The notes under the pieces were generated by a model. That model was not told where the DNA came from. It was given only the letters and a program-made list of their open reading frames with translations, and did not search any database. Position numbers and translations under genes: made by a program. Shown piece after piece: positions 24,570-37,103 of a stretch of DNA of 64,000 bases (positions are counted from its first letter, which is position 1; the number at the start of each line of letters is the position of its first letter). Where the stretch lies: contig PZJY01000009.1 in the NCBI GenBank assembly GCA_031472005.1, positions 1,550,001-1,614,000 on the forward strand, read 5' to 3'. This stretch comes from Tetracladium setigerum. Lineage: Eukaryota > Ascomycota > Leotiomycetes > Helotiales.

Positions 24570-25399
24570 TCAACCATGATATCCTCGTCCCCTCCTCCTC
24601 TCACCACCACCCCTTCCTCCACGTCCACCTCCATAACCATGCCACCTCCCTCTTCCCCTGCCTCTTCCACCCCCCTCTTCCCCACCATACTTCTCCCTCT
24701 CCCTTTCCTCCTCCCGCTCAGCATTCTCCCTCAAAATTCGCTGCTCCTCAGCTATCTCCTCTGGATCCCTTTCTATCCTGACCGTAGGCTTGGCAAGGTC
24801 AGTTGGCCAGCGCGGATGCGCTTTCTTGCATGTTTTGCCGTCCGGACAGAATCCAGCAAGGTAGAATTCGCAGAGGATTTTACGGACATGCTTTTTGCTG
24901 CAGTGAGGTCCAAGCGGGCAGAAGCCTTTTTCGTAGTGAGGGCATGGGGGCAGTCTGGAGTTGGGTCGATGTGGAGATATAAACATTCATCTGAAGGTTA
25001 TATATTAGCGAAGACGTATTAAAAGAGGGGAGACAAGAACGTACCTCCATTCGAGCAGTATCCATTTCTTACAAAGAAATTGCATTCCGGCATCTTCCTC
25101 AAGTTGTACTCGTGTAAGAACTCGCAGTGTTCCCCCTTCTTGCATAGGCCCCTTAGCCAATGCTTGCAGACAAGGTTATTGAAATTTGAATTGGTACTCG
25201 GCGCAACGTGACGATCCGGGCAGCTTGAGCCGAGGGGACAATGCCCCTGAAGGTAGGCTTTACATGTTGGTCGTGATGGTGATATACCGTGGCGGTAGGT
25301 TTCGAGTAGGAAAGGTGTGAATGCGAAGTTGTAGGAGGGGGCTGAGTGATCGAGAATCTGGCGGGAGAGCTCTTTGTGTCCCGAATTAATGGCCGTCAT
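24570..25399 (-). CDS. YTH1: mRNA 3'-end processing zinc finger protein YTH1 (CPSF30)
   Basis: Minus-strand exons 25399-25045 and 24990-24570 with a 54-nt intron. Five CCCH fingers can be read: CKAYLQGHCPLGSSCPDRH, CKHWLRGLCKKGEHCEFLH, CNFFVRNGYC...CLYLH (spanning the splice junction), CPHYEKGFCPLGPHCSKKH and CEFYLAGFCPDGKTCKKAH. The C-terminus is rich in RGG-type repeats. YTH1 is a subunit of the cleavage and polyadenylation factor in the nucleus and binds near the poly(A) signal. I chose the start MTAINSGHKEL at 25399; the frame is open further upstream to 25477. The frame breaks by one missing base in the GGG run at 24963-24965, between the third and fourth fingers; with one base added the protein is 258 residues. 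Since the gene is essential in yeast, an assembly error is likely. Confidence 0.88.
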
Positions 25400-27294
25400 C
25401 TTGGAATCCGTTTGAATGAGGGCTCTTTTGAGGTAACTATCGGTGATGGAGGTAGGTAGCGTCTCTGACAGCCACACACTGAGAGCTGTTTGTTATTGTC
25501 TTTGTGTTTGCTTTCCCGATTGTCGTTGGAAATAGTGGGGGGGAGGGCTTTGTGGCGTTAAGAGCTGCTCGTTTGTAATAAGGCCCTTCACATGCGCGTG
25601 TATCGACTCGAGTTCTACCTTGGGCAGATGAATTCTCTGCGAATGTGGAGTGATCACGTCGCAAGAATGGAATTGTTTGAAGTGTGAATGACGAGGCTGA
25701 AGAAGTTCAGTTGGAAAGGCTGTATATATCTTGGCGCTTAATAAGCAGCCGGGTCGCGCGCTAGTAACATGTGGAACTTCAACTTCCTCCCGTTCCTCGC
25801 CGCCGTTCAGGTTACACATCATTCCAAATTACTTGCACCCTCTTTTCTTTTGAACTATATCTAACTACGGAGGAATGTCGATTTCTTCTTGAGAAGGCAG
25901 ACATCAAAGCACGCCAATCACAATCCAGAGAGGTCAGTGGGAAGCTGCCTGACGAACCGGATTCTCTCCTAGCTTTTCCGCCATGCTCATATTAGAGCGA
26001 TAATAATGCCCTTGGACCAGTCCAGAATCCAGAGTTCAATTGTTCGAACATATCAGACAGTCCTCAGTCTGTCAGTTAGAAGTCATCTTCTAAGCCGGAT
26101 ATTGTGGAATGCTACGAAATTTATACAACATCCCTCCTAAAAGTGGTTGATTGACTGACAATGGGCTTCGTCAATTCTACTCCGTAACGCTGTCAGGGTC
26201 CTCGAGTTCAGGGTTGCACAAGATTTAAGGAGCCATGCATTCCCATGGCCACCCATGGAGACCACATGGTAAAACGCCACTCAAGCACGTCGATGTGAGC
26301 AACACGTTACTGCTCTGTGTATCGCCATTTCCCAATGCAGCCAAGGAAACCTGAAAGAAGTCTGATGTGCATCTTATCTGGAAACCTGCTCCCGTCTGAA
26401 ACCGTCCGTTTCCTGTGTTGTCACCCCTTTCCCTGCCGTTCTTCTTTTTTCTTCGTTTGTCCAACCACGGCAAAGTAAGGTTATTTTTTGCCGTTTCGCT
26501 CTGGACTTGAAGCAACTTCAACGGCGGTTGTACTGTCCCCAGGTACTTGACCAAGGAACATAGTGTTCTCCTTAGGCGATCTTCCTATCGTAACCACTGC
26601 TTTGGAAAACAACTATCTCTTGGAGCCACTCAGTGCTCTCTCTCACGCCGACCATGCCAGCTTTGCATGTTGAGGGTGCACAGCACGATGATGCCCTCCG
26701 AGGTTTGAATCTTGGTATGAGGTCCTGCACAGATCAACGTCTGGGATGGAAGCCCGGCACTGGCTACGCTTTGATCCGCCCTTGGCTTGTTGGCGTTGTC
26801 GGGACGAGAGGCAAACCGTTCAACCCGTTCCCCATTTCTCCCACCAACCTGCAATCGCTGTGATCAACAGCCACTAATGCCTTGACTATGGATCGGGCCA
26901 TACGAAATATGCACTCGACGACGACTAATAAAAGTACAGATTCGTGGGGGCTTGACCCCACTTTGAGCGCTTGCACATCTCTTCATCTCATGTTTCTAAG
27001 ATATAATTTTTTCATTTACGAATTGCTATTCCTGTAATACTCAAATACAATTTGTTTTCTTTCAACCTTGGTCTTTCCGAAAGCTTCAATTTCGTTGCAA
27101 TCTTGTACATCTCGCTTGAGACCCGAATCCGAGGCGTCCTGACAAGGGTGGAAGGAGCTCTTTGTAATTGGAAATAGCTCCAGAAGCTAAGTCCAGATTC
27201 TTGCTTAACTCTCGCTCATCCTCGACCTCGACAACTTCAACCTATCTTTTAACTAACAGAAACATCGACAACCCTAAAATCCCTCGACGTTCTA
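25400..27294. other. 1.9-kb intergenic region
   Basis: Upstream region of YTH1 (leftward) and of the chitinase gene (rightward). Several open frames of 60-110 codons occur on both strands around 25500-26860, but none has a recognisable motif, and they overlap one another. From 26990 on the sequence is AT-rich and probably belongs to the chitinase promoter. I see no gene. Confidence 0.45.
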
Positions 27295-28552
27295 ATGCCT
27301 GAATCAATTCCTCCACCCATTCCGTATGGCACGAAGCTGGATGTTGCTAGCCCCCCTCAAACTGCGCTTGCCACTGCTTCGAGTATCACAAAAATCAACG
27401 CTCTTTATTATCCAAACTACCGGGTTTATCGTGGTGAAACCCCTGGAAGCCTCAATTATGGGTATATTAACTATGTATTTTACGCTTTCGCCCACGTCGG
27501 CGCTGATGGCAGAATATTTGTGAGGATCCCCTTCACGCCCATGATTTCTTACTGATCATGGACAGTTAAGTGATGAATATGCCGACATGAAGATTTCTTG
27601 TGATGGGACATCGGGATGCTTGGGCTCTCTCATCCGCTTGAAACGACAATATCCATATCTCAAAGTCATTCTTTCTGTTGGAGGTGGTGGCCCAGGAAGT
27701 CAAAACTTCGCTGCCGTTGCTGCAAGTGGTTACCTTCGAGATAACTTTGCTGAATCTGCGAAGGGACTTATTGATGCTTCGGGTCTGGACGGAATTGACA
27801 GTTAGTGTTTCCTCCCCATGTGTTCTTTCCAGTGCTGAATTATCAAAGTCGATTGGGAACACCCAGCAAATCCAGAGCAGGGTCGCGACTACGTTGAGCT
27901 TCTGGCAGCAATCAGAACCCAGCTTCCAAGTGGAAGTTACATCCTCACAACCGCTTTACCATCGTCTCCATGGGTACTTCGCAACATCGACCTGTGGACT
28001 TGCCAGCACTATCTTGATTTCATCAACCTGATGGCGTATGATTTTACTTCGGCTGCTCGAGCAGGCTACCACGCTCAACTTTATCCTGCAAAAGAAGGTG
28101 AAGATAGTGGAGATGGTGGAGTTCAGCACGTTACCTCCCGTGGATTTCCAGCATCAAAGATTCTGCTGGGAATTCCGTGTTACGGCAGATCGTTTCTCGG
28201 GTCTATGGCAGCTGGTGATCCTGCTCGTGGAAATGGGGGTGATGAGGGAACATTCGAGTACAAAGACCTGCCGAGATATAACACGGAAGAGAAGATTAAC
28301 ACTTCGTCAGTGTCAGCTTTTTGTGTTGGTGGTGACGGAGGATTTACATCTTATGATAATCCGGAGACCGTCAAAATCAAAGCCAACTATTGCAAGGAGA
28401 AAGGTCTTGCTGTAAGTTGCACAACTTTTGGATATGTACATGACAATGCTTACCATTTTATTCTAGGGATTATTTTACTGGACTGGAACAGCTGATACCC
28501 CGGGCCAAGAAGCCTGATGTCCTCTGGCTACCGTACTTTACACAGTGCCTAG
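27295..28552 (+). CDS. GH18 chitinase without signal peptide
   Basis: Exons 27295-27519, 27566-27800, 27849-28411 and 28467-28552 (introns 46, 48 and 55 nt). The catalytic GH18 motif DGIDIDWEHP is created across the second splice junction, with its Glu as proton donor; KVILSVGGGG, INLMAYDF and GLFYWTGTADTPG are the other barrel landmarks. No secretion signal is visible (start MPESIPPPIPYG), so the enzyme may act inside the cell, during autolysis, or leave by another route. GH18 chitinases hydrolyse beta-1,4-N-acetylglucosamine chains by substrate assistance. The frame as given stops early at 28515-28517; one base missing in the CCCC/GGG runs at 28498-28504 would restore the usual ending (GPRSLMSSGYRTLH) and a stop at 28550-28552, for 369 residues. 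Confidence 0.87.
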
Positions 28553-29422
28553 TCGTATGATTGCTGCACTTAACTTGATGACACCGAAAGGTCACTTTTG
28601 GGGGAGCAGAAGAAAGAAAGAAACCGTGCCGCATTGAGCAAAGCACTGTTCACCAATCGAACCTCTAGCAGGAACCTGATGATTCACCTTACTAGATTAT
28701 CATAGTAAGAAATGTTTTATCTCCCAATCATCAAAGTCCCATGTGTGATTTATGAAGGAGTTTTGCAGGTGAAGTCTTGACGGACCCAAGAAATGCACAC
28801 TTGCAAAAGTGTGGAACAGAACGGTTCTAGGCCAAAACTTGAGAAATACCCTCTGCTTTAAATTGGATGGTAATAATCTGATAGTAACTTTATCACGAAA
28901 TCTAAGGTCGAAAGTCCGTCGAGTTAAGATGGAAAAGTCATAAAAGCGCCAAGACCTTTGCAGTCCCAAACTTGGTGGTGACAATATGCAGGGCAGTGAC
29001 ATGGGTCTTGTCACTCCAGGTCCACACCCATGCTTGAAAATCGGATGCTCGACTCCAGATTTCCACGGTCTCCGTCTCCGCGTCCAACAATTCGTAGTTT
29101 GGCTATTTATATTCTCGTTCGCAACCTTTTGCAAACTTGCAAAACTCTTCGACCTACAGAGCACATATGTTGGTATGTTAGAATCTATTGTTAGCGGCTC
29201 CTCGTTGAAAATTGTTAGAAGATTTTCCACTCCGCAGCTTCACCTCTTCCGATACAAGTATCCAATCCAATCCACTTTTAACGGCTGTATCCCGGATCTT
29301 TGGACACTTCCAGTCTTTTTCAAGCTATTGGAAATCCTACAATCCTACAAACTCTCACCATATCAGTTGCAACCCCATTGTCAGAACGAAATTCCTATCA
29401 ATTCCAGCCAAACTCTCCAACA
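28553..29422. other. Intergenic region between chitinase and DUF2306-like gene
   Basis: 870 bases without a supported gene. One frame on each strand exceeds 170 codons (28700-29230 minus; 28986-29636 plus), but they oppose each other and show no domain. Part of this is the promoter of the next gene. Confidence 0.4.
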
Positions 29423-30586
29423 ATGGAAACCAATTCCCGAAAGGCTGACCCCCAAGAAAAGGGCTTCTTCTTCGAATTACGGGATTTCAAAAGACTTCAG
29501 TGTTAGTTCTAGCGATTTTCAGTGTGGGATATTTCTCTTTCTTCTGCACGGTAACCCTCCTGCTTTACGTGCGCCCGAACGGCACATGGGATACACCTCA
29601 CACAAATGGAGAAAGGTTCTGGATTTTGAAAAATAAAGTGCAATACCTGCTCAATCAAGTCCATATGTGGAGTGTTATTCGTGAGTCATATACCTTTTCA
29701 GGCACTCAGAGATGTTAATCATAGTAGCTGCTGGAATATTTCTCCCACTGCAATTTCTCCCAGCGGTGAGACGGAAATATCCCACTGCCCACGGGATTTC
29801 TGGGTATCTGCTCTTCATACTTCTTGGAATTGGAAGCATTAGTATGTCTGTTCTCTTGACATTTCTATGTGATACTGATATCCCTCAGCTGGCTGGAAAA
29901 TGTCCATGACGGCGTTTGGTAGCACCGTGCACACTAAACTGTACGGCACACTTCTCTTGATCAGCTGCACATTCGGCACTTACAAGTCTCTGGTCTCAAT
30001 TAAGAGACTACAGATAGATCAACACAGGATTTGGGTGCTAAGGACATGGTCGTATGCATGTTCCGTACGTTCTCCGTCGCCGGATCTACCTCCCATCACT
30101 TGCTAAACAATCTAGATTTTGTCGCTTCGGATGTTTCTCTTGCCCACCATTCTATTCTTCGCCATCTACTCTTTACAGGTCAATTCTCCACTGAATTGTG
30201 CTCAGATTGAATACGTCTGCTACGAGAAATTCAAATACAACATGACTCTCCTCCACCAAGAGTTGGCATCGATGCAAGAACGCTACCCCATCTGTTTAAA
30301 TAAGACAATCCCAGCAATTGATATTATAGTACCTGTAGAAGGAAGAATGCGGTTTCATAACAGGCATCCAGAGCAGGCGACTGCCTTGTACAACAGAGTA
30401 TTCGGCTGGTGTGGTCTTGCGGGTCTCTTGGTCAACGTCGTGGCTGTTGAAATGTACATTCACTTCACGAAAGATGAAACGGAAAGATTGAAGAAGATCT
30501 CGGCTGCGAAAAGGAAACCAGTGACTGAAAGGAGGGAAGAAGCAGTGTTTAAGAAGAGATTAATGCATGCTGTCAAGGAGGAGTGA
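29423..30586 (+). CDS. DUF2306-like predicted membrane protein
   Basis: Exons 29423-29680, 29725-29841, 29889-30064 and 30116-30586 (introns 44, 47 and 51 nt) give 340 residues if one A is missing from the run at 29489-29492. Hydrophobic segments follow each other: VLVLAIFSVGYFSFFCTVTL, then one around AAGIFLPLQFLPAV, GISGYLLFILLGIGSI, LYGTLLLISCTFGTYKSL, LSLRMFLLPTILFFAIYSL and GWCGLAGLLVNVVAVEMYI, ending in a basic tail. The order of short helices with histidines between them (QVHMWSV, VRRKYPTAHG, STVHTKL, DQHRIW) resembles the DUF2306 family, whose function is unknown. The frame break sits before the first membrane helix; adding one A joins RDFK to the helix as KTSVLVL. The assignment to DUF2306 is from memory of the fold pattern, not a search. 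Confidence 0.72.
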
Positions 30587-31832
30587 GAGAAGTGGAATGA
30601 ACAGGCAACAAAAGTTCGGGAGACTTCATCTAGAATAGGCGCACGGCAATGCAAAGGACACAATCTGGTCGTGAAACAATGTTTGGCCGTTGATAAACTA
30701 TAGGTATATGGAGATTTTGTTCACTCTTCTTTTTTATCATTATCAAGATTAGTGAATCACAAGGAGTTGAAGAGTTGACATCTTCGTCAACTCTATCCTC
30801 AGTTTAAGACACACAGCGAAGCAACCGATATAGCACGATGCGCAATACAAGAAACAACAACAAACTTACACCTCAAATTTACCGAAAAATATTTCTCCCA
30901 CATTGTTTTCTATTTCTTCAGTTGTTACAGTTGCTTTCGGTTTTCTCGGTCAGACGTATCCCGTACCCCGATGGTGGTACAGAAAACTTGTTTGGAGTGA
31001 CAACAAATGGAACAATATGATTTCTTTCGGTCAACATAGAGCCGACAGTATTAACCTTCTTTTTTATTCAGCGGAAAAAGAATACATCATATACTTGTAC
31101 TTTCGAAGAGACCTCGGCGATAGCACAAGGAGTATATTGTGCTTCGGGTAGGTTCGGGAGGCTTGCCAAGCACATTGGTCGCGTGCAACTTCAGGATGCG
31201 ACGACCGCTTGTTCTGCTCAGTCATGAGGACTACATGAATCAGCCACCAGCACTCAAGGAGTGATAGACTCAGTTGACTGGTTCATTAATCTCCTTGTTC
31301 GCTTGACTTGGTCTTTTGAGTCAGTAGGACTGTTTACTTCCGCATTTATGTGGTCCACCCAAGTGGGTTTGAGTCTCGTCTGACACCTTCTCGATACCAA
31401 ATCCAGGAGAAGTGATCAAGTTCTCACAAGAAGTGCCGACTAAGGGAACTTTACAAAGCTTTTATTTGTTCTAGATGTCCAAATGATGGAAATTGGTGTC
31501 TATTTTACAATCCTGTTCTCCCTGAGATCAGATTTGTCGTATTGTCTCACGCCTGCTCTAGGAGCTCGAGAGAATATTGGACACCGCTATGTTTCCATAT
31601 TGTCTGTGCCAAGTCATAGTTGCGGCGCCTCCCGCAGCCATTTTAGTGTACTTGTGATCTACTTCTCAAGACCGTATGGTCATTTGGCAAGTAATCTGGG
31701 GAAGAGGGGTTAAGTTTCTCGTTCATGCCTCTGCCGAAGAGGGGACCTATAAATGGGCCAAAATGCTTGAAGCCAGTACTTTCTATTCTTTCTGTTGAGT
31801 GAGTATCAAATATCAAAAGGTATTCTATCAAG
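30587..31832. other. Intergenic region upstream of the glutaminase gene
   Basis: 1.2 kb without a supported gene. Frames near 30838-31151 and 31483-31713 have no family features. The right end is the promoter of the glutaminase gene. Confidence 0.45.
31748..31755 (+). promoter_or_regulatory. Likely TATA box of the glutaminase gene
   Basis: TATAAATG lies 85 bases ahead of the start codon at 31833, a common spacing for inducible fungal genes with short leaders. No other TATA-like element is closer. Confidence 0.45.
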
Positions 31833-34576
31833 ATGTGGCTTTCTATCCAAAGCCTCGTCCTAGTGTGGACATTCCTTCTCAATCTAGCAAGTGGTGCATC
31901 AACTTTCTCACCAACTCGACCACCTGCGATTCCTCTTGCAGTTCGTTCGCCATATTTGAACACCATTCTCTATGCTGGCGCCGGAGATGGATATGGGGGT
32001 GGCTATTTGCCTGGTCAGGTATGTCCCCTCGCTATCCAAGACTCACCTCTCCCTGACAAAGTGCAATTCAGTGGCCAAGATTCTGGGAGTATGTTAAAAC
32101 ACAAAGAAATAGTTATGTTCTAGTTGGAAATATAACTAATCGTGACCTAGCGGCCAAGTAAACGGCTGGACAGGCCTCATCCGTGTGGATGGTCAAACTT
32201 ATGTCTGGATGGGAAACCCAGGCCGCGGAATGCCACTTGCAACACAAACATCATTTGAGTACACCTCAACCAAAAGTATCTTCACCATGAACATTGCCAG
32301 CAAGATTGGGGTGACAATCACTTTTCTCTCGCCTGTTACTCCAGATGACTTGAGAAGACAGTCACTGGTGTTTTCGTACTTGAATGTGGAGGTGCAATCG
32401 TTAGATGGGAAACCGCATGATGTGCAGGTTTATACGGATATTTCTGCTGGTGAGTTCTTCGTGTTTTTAGCGCCTTTTTTTTCTTGCTTCTGCTGTTTTG
32501 GACGAGAGGTCGAGGAGACACCAGTGTGTGCCAGAGTTGGCGGAATACAAAAGTCGTAAACACATTAATATGAGAGTATGGGCTAGGGAGTCTCTTTCTT
32601 GACTCAAGAGGGCATTTTAGTTCTCGTTCACAGTTACGACCCCGAGAGTAAGGGTATACTGAATTCCGAACTCGCTCAATTCTATAAATTCTCCTACCAA
32701 TTAGTGGAACTTAGCTAAATGTGAAAATAGAATGGACATCGGGTGACCGCTCCGCGGTTGCACAATGGGAAACACAAAACGAAGGTGATGTTATCTTTCA
32801 CCGCGTCTACCGCCAAATTCCTCTTCTTTTCACGGAGAGAGCCGACCAAGGGGAGTGGGGAAATTGGTACTATTCTACCTCCAACACCCCCGGTATGACC
32901 TTCCAATCTGGACCCGATACTAGGCTTCGCGATGCCTTCAAGGATACAGGGAAACTGCAGAATAGTAAAGATACCGATTACAGGAGAATTTATGAGGATT
33001 GGCCTGTTTTTGGATTTGCAGTTGATTTGGGTGCCGTGGGGAGGGGTGCAAGGGAAGTGTTGTTCACAGTTGGGTTGATGCAGGACCAGGCCATCCAATT
33101 TTGTAAGTTGTCGATTAAACGAGATTTAAGAATTCTAAATCGAATTATACATTTTGTTTCTCTCCTTATCCCTTCCAATTATCAATACGCTGACTCTAAA
33201 ATCCATAGTGGGCAAGGATGGTTTGGTGAATGTCCCCTCACTTTGGAAGAGCTACTGGCCAAAGGAGACAGATGCTGTAAGATCCCCTATCTATTAAAAT
33301 CACCACACGTCTTTAACGTACTTCACCAGGTTTCCTTCTTCTATAATGACTTTTCCAATGCCACAATAACTGCTACCACCCTTGACAATCAAATCGCCCG
33401 CGACTCCCTTGCCGCTGGAGGACAGGACTACCTAACCATAACTTCCCTCTCCACCCGGCAATCCCTCGGTGCCACCCAACTCGTCGGTACACCCTCTCAA
33501 ACGTATCTCTTCCTGAAAGAGATTTCGTCCAATGGCAACGTCATGACCGTCGACGTGATCTTCCCCTTCCACCCATTCCTCCTCTACCTCCAACCCTCCC
33601 TCCTGAAATTAATGCTCATCCCACACTTCGAAAACCAAGAATCGGGTCATTATCCAAATAAATACGCCATTCACGACCTCGGCGCGCACTATCCCAATGC
33701 TACAGGGCATCCAGACGGCTTTGATGAGCCCATGCCCTTGGAAGAGTGCGGGAATATGCTCATCATGGTTCTCGCTCTCGTGCAACGCACAAACGACGTT
33801 GCCTTTCTACGCGAACACTACAAGATCCTCACGCAATGGACCGAGTTCTTGATCGACGAAGCATTAGTGCCTGCCGAGCAGATATCCACCGATGATTTTG
33901 CGGGCTCGCTGGTGAATCAGACAAATCTGGCTCTAAAGGGGATAATTGCCATCGAAGCCATGTCGCAGATTGCAAACCTGACGAGCCATAGGTGTGATGC
34001 AGAGAGATACCATGATATCGCCACAAAGTACATTGAGGAGTGGCAAAATCTCGCCATTGCAAGAGATGCGTCGCCGCCACATACTACGCTTAATTATGGA
34101 AACCCGATGTCGCATGGATTGTTGTACAATCTTTACGCGGACGCGTTGTTGAATCTTGATCTAGTGCCAAGGTCGGTGTATGATATGCAGAGTGCGTTCT
34201 ACCCGACGATTAGAGAGAAGTATGGTGTACCACTTGACACCAGGTTGAGAGGGACGAAGAGCGACTGGGAGATGTTCTGTGCAGCAGTGAGTGGAGAGGA
34301 AACGAAGAACATGTTTGTGAGTGCGTTGGCGAGTTGGATTGGGGATACCAGGACCGAGAGGGCTATGACCGATCTATACGATGTTGTCACCGGAGAGTGA
34401 GTGTTCTTCTTTCATTTAAATCCGTTTTGCCTGCTCTTAGAGGAGAGACGGTTACTTAGCACGGGATATTGCTAATTATATCTTGAAGTTTCGCGGTTGC
34501 GCGTTTCACGGCGAGACCGGTCGTTGGTGGCCATTTTGCTCTGCTGGCGTTGCAAAGGGCCTCGATTCCTTCATGA
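31833..34576 (+). CDS. gtaA: Secreted glutaminase A-type protein
   Basis: Seven exons join in frame to 698 residues: 31833-32018, 32072-32088, 32151-32449, 32731-33102, 33209-33276, 33330-34396 and 34489-34576. The second exon is only 17 nt and supplies WPRFW. A signal peptide (IQSLVLVWTFLLNLASGAST) starts the protein. The body follows fungal glutaminase A: the N-terminal RPPAIPLAVRSPYLNT segment, GWTGLIRVDG, QAIQFLGKDGL, WKSYWP, then the DUF4965-type helical barrel with YAIHDLGAHYPNATGH, PLEECGNMLIM, TDDFAGSLVNQTNLALKGI and the end TARPVVGGHFALL. Such enzymes release ammonia from extracellular L-glutamine for nitrogen scavenging. Several N-glycosylation sequons agree with secretion. The 281-nt third intron is long for this genome. 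No frame break is seen. Confidence 0.92.
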
Positions 34577-35626
34577 GGAGGGGCTTAAGACTGGTAGACA
34601 GAATTCTTTGCGTATGAGTTTTCACATTTGGGATTTTTTACATTTGGGATATGATAGCATTTGGGAACAGCTTTTTGCTTGGGTCGGTATATTGGCATAA
34701 TTTTTGGCGTGGGACAATCAGATGGGTAGGTAGACATGACATATTTCAATTTTCTTCTTCAAACAATTTAGCAGAATTCTCAATGGAAACCTTTGTTAGC
34801 GCACACACGATGCTGTAAAAGTCAAGAACTCCCAAAAAAGGAAGTTGGGGGGGCTCACTACCGTTCTTCTGTGGTTCTTGCTGCTCCTCTAATTGAAATG
34901 AAATGATGAAGGGGTAGCCAATCAATCAAGTTACTTCAAAATGTATACAGAATCTGGGAGTTTTGTAGTTGGTAAAAACGGTGAAATAGGTTTTCGAATA
35001 GAGTAACGACTTGCCGCATATTGAAGGAGGTATCCAGTCTCTCCTCATGCATCAACCGAATCAAGGGCGAGACTCAGTTGAACGCAAGATCATGTCCCTC
35101 TCATAGATAACGAAAGGAACTTGTTGGCCCATGCTCCTCTCTTCCCAGAGAAGTTTGTCACTTTTCTCGATACTCGAGTCGACCGCTGCCAGAAAACTGT
35201 TCAGCTTAACGCGGTGTGTGATCATTTCAACAACCAACTTTCCAGATGCACTTCTCAAAAGCTACAACAAGCCTTCATCTGCCCAATCTTTCTCCATCAT
35301 CACCATCGTCAAACTTCCTTCAAAAAAACAGGAACCCCTTTCCACCATCTTCCTTCATCATCCTCATCCTCATCATCTTTGAAATCTTTTCCCCAATCAT
35401 CGTCGTCATAATCGCCGTCAACCACCCTCTGTTGGTCACCTTCCTTCAAAACTTCCCCAAACCCTCATTTTCAATTCTCCTACTCAACATCATCTCCTTC
35501 TCACAAACTGTTTACCATGCAACTACTTCACAGAGATTGTTCCCGCATTCACTCTTAAGCCATCAGACTATCACTTCCTTCGTGAAGATTTGGTTGCAAA
35601 TAACTCAACCATCTCCATCATTCACA
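34577..35626. other. Intergenic region and leader of the DUF7918-like gene
   Basis: 1.05 kb with no supported gene. From 35270 to 35470 the plus strand is rich in TC-dominated, pyrimidine-biased sequence typical of a fungal 5' leader. An open frame enters the next gene from 35246, but the conserved start is MAVLSTRPG at 35627. Confidence 0.5.
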
Positions 35627-37103
35627 ATGGCAGTTCTCTCCACTCGCCCTGGCATCGTGGCCGAGGTTCTCATCAGAGGCGAACCTGCCAAGGAGTACGA
35701 CGACAACGACGAAATCCAAATTGACCACGAAGACGAGAATGTCGCCCGGCACCAAGCTTTGCATACGGTCTCAAAGTATATTCAATCCGAGACGGACCAA
35801 GAGTTCAGTATTCGATTCACCGTTGGAGCTCCCTATATCAAGGGAACAGTCATGGATCATGTCCGTCTCGGCTTCCATATCTACATTGATGGAAGTCTCG
35901 TGGGCGAGGCTTGGTGTAGCCGACTACATTTCAAGCATAGCCCCGTTGGAACGCAGTGGTTCCAAATTATCAAGGGCATTACTTCTCAAAAGGGAAGCAA
36001 ATTGAAGCCCTTCCAATTCGGGAGCATCGCTACAAGTGAGTCCACATGTTCCTCTTCATTTTACATAGCTAACATCCTTTGTACCATAGACAGTGATGAC
36101 ATGGACCGAGTCGACGTGCAGCGGCTGGCTAAGAAGTTGAAGAAAGTCGGCGTAATCGAGATTCGTGTGCACAGCGAGACGGCAGGCAAAGTAGCACCCC
36201 CGAAGCAGTATTTGGCAAAGGACCTGTTGCTTCAGAGTAACGTTGATGTGCCCGAAACTGCTTTGAAGGGTGATGCGAAGACCCATGGTACAATGTAAGT
36301 TTTCTATCCTCTCCTCCCATTGTGTCTAAAAATGGGAAGTCAGCTGACTGAGAGCAGGCTGGGAAAAACGAAGACAGCCTCGAAAGCTTCAAAAAGTCTC
36401 GATAATAAACAAACATCCGAGGATTACCCGGATATCATCTTCCGCTTCCTGTACCGAGACGAGGGTAAGTGATCGCGATTTCATCCACTTGTTTCTGTAC
36501 ATGGTTGACATTATTTTAGAGTCATTAAAGCAAATAGGCGTTATTGATCGAACACCAGAGCCCTCTGTCTCCCCATCTGCTTCGCGCTCGGCATCACCTG
36601 AACTTGATCAGCATGTATCGTCTGAACCCGAACCATCTCGTGCAGACAAGCTTGAATTAGCTCTGGCCCAGGCTATGCTTGCCCTGGCGGCAGCAAAGGA
36701 AGCCACAGCAGCCTCTAAAGCAACAAGTGTAGCAAGCCGTAAGACCAAGGGTAAAAAGAAGAATCGAACAAAGATCAAGAGGGAGAGGGACGAAGGAGGC
36801 AGGGAGGTCAGAAAGGCGAAGAAAGCCCGTCGGAGCAGTAAGCCAGCCGTACCGGTTTACATTGATTTGACGGGAGATAGCGATGATGAAGGTGATATGG
36901 AAAGCGTCCATGATCAAGAGATTGTGGTCGCTGGTGGTTCTGGAACCGCCATGTCAAGTGCACGTGCAAGCACCCATGAGGAGCAGGAGGATGAAGAAGG
37001 AAGCGTGGCTGCTGGTGACTTTGCAATTGCTATGGCAAGTGCCCATGGGAAGGTGGAGGACAAAGGGATGTTCGTGCCTGAAGATCCCGAAGAAGATGAG
37101 TAG
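35627..37103 (+). CDS. DUF7918-like fungal protein
   Basis: Four exons, 35627-36035, 36090-36294, 36358-36464 and 36520-37103 (introns 54, 63 and 55 nt), encode 434 residues. The N-terminal half (MAVLSTRPGIVAEVLIRGEPAKEYDD, then KYIQSETDQEFSIRF, HIYIDGSLVG, QFGSIAT, IEIRVHSE, PDIIFRFLYRDEESL) follows the pattern of the expanded fungal DUF7918 family. The C-terminal half is low complexity: an Ala-rich helix, a basic nuclear-localisation-like cluster (KTKGKKKNRTKIKRERDEGG, KAKKARR), a SUMO-interaction-like stretch (PVYIDLTGDSDDE) and an acidic end. A nuclear role is therefore plausible, but the family's function is not known to me. The first intron has no in-frame stop and a length divisible by three, so a form keeping it would add 18 residues. 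Confidence 0.75.

Noticed and set aside
28700..29636. Two opposed open frames of over 170 codons between the chitinase and the DUF2306-like gene
   Set aside because: They overlap on opposite strands, have no domain or start context, and the plus-strand one runs through the start of the confirmed DUF2306-like gene in another frame.
27295..34576. A secondary-metabolite or catabolic cluster around chitinase, DUF2306-like and glutaminase genes
   Set aside because: No backbone enzyme, transporter or cluster-type transcription factor lies among them; the genes are spaced by ordinary promoters.
35246..35626. Upstream extension of the DUF7918-like frame by 127 codons
   Set aside because: The extension is made of translated pyrimidine-rich leader sequence (Ser/Pro/Phe/Ile-rich) and the conserved family start is at 35627.
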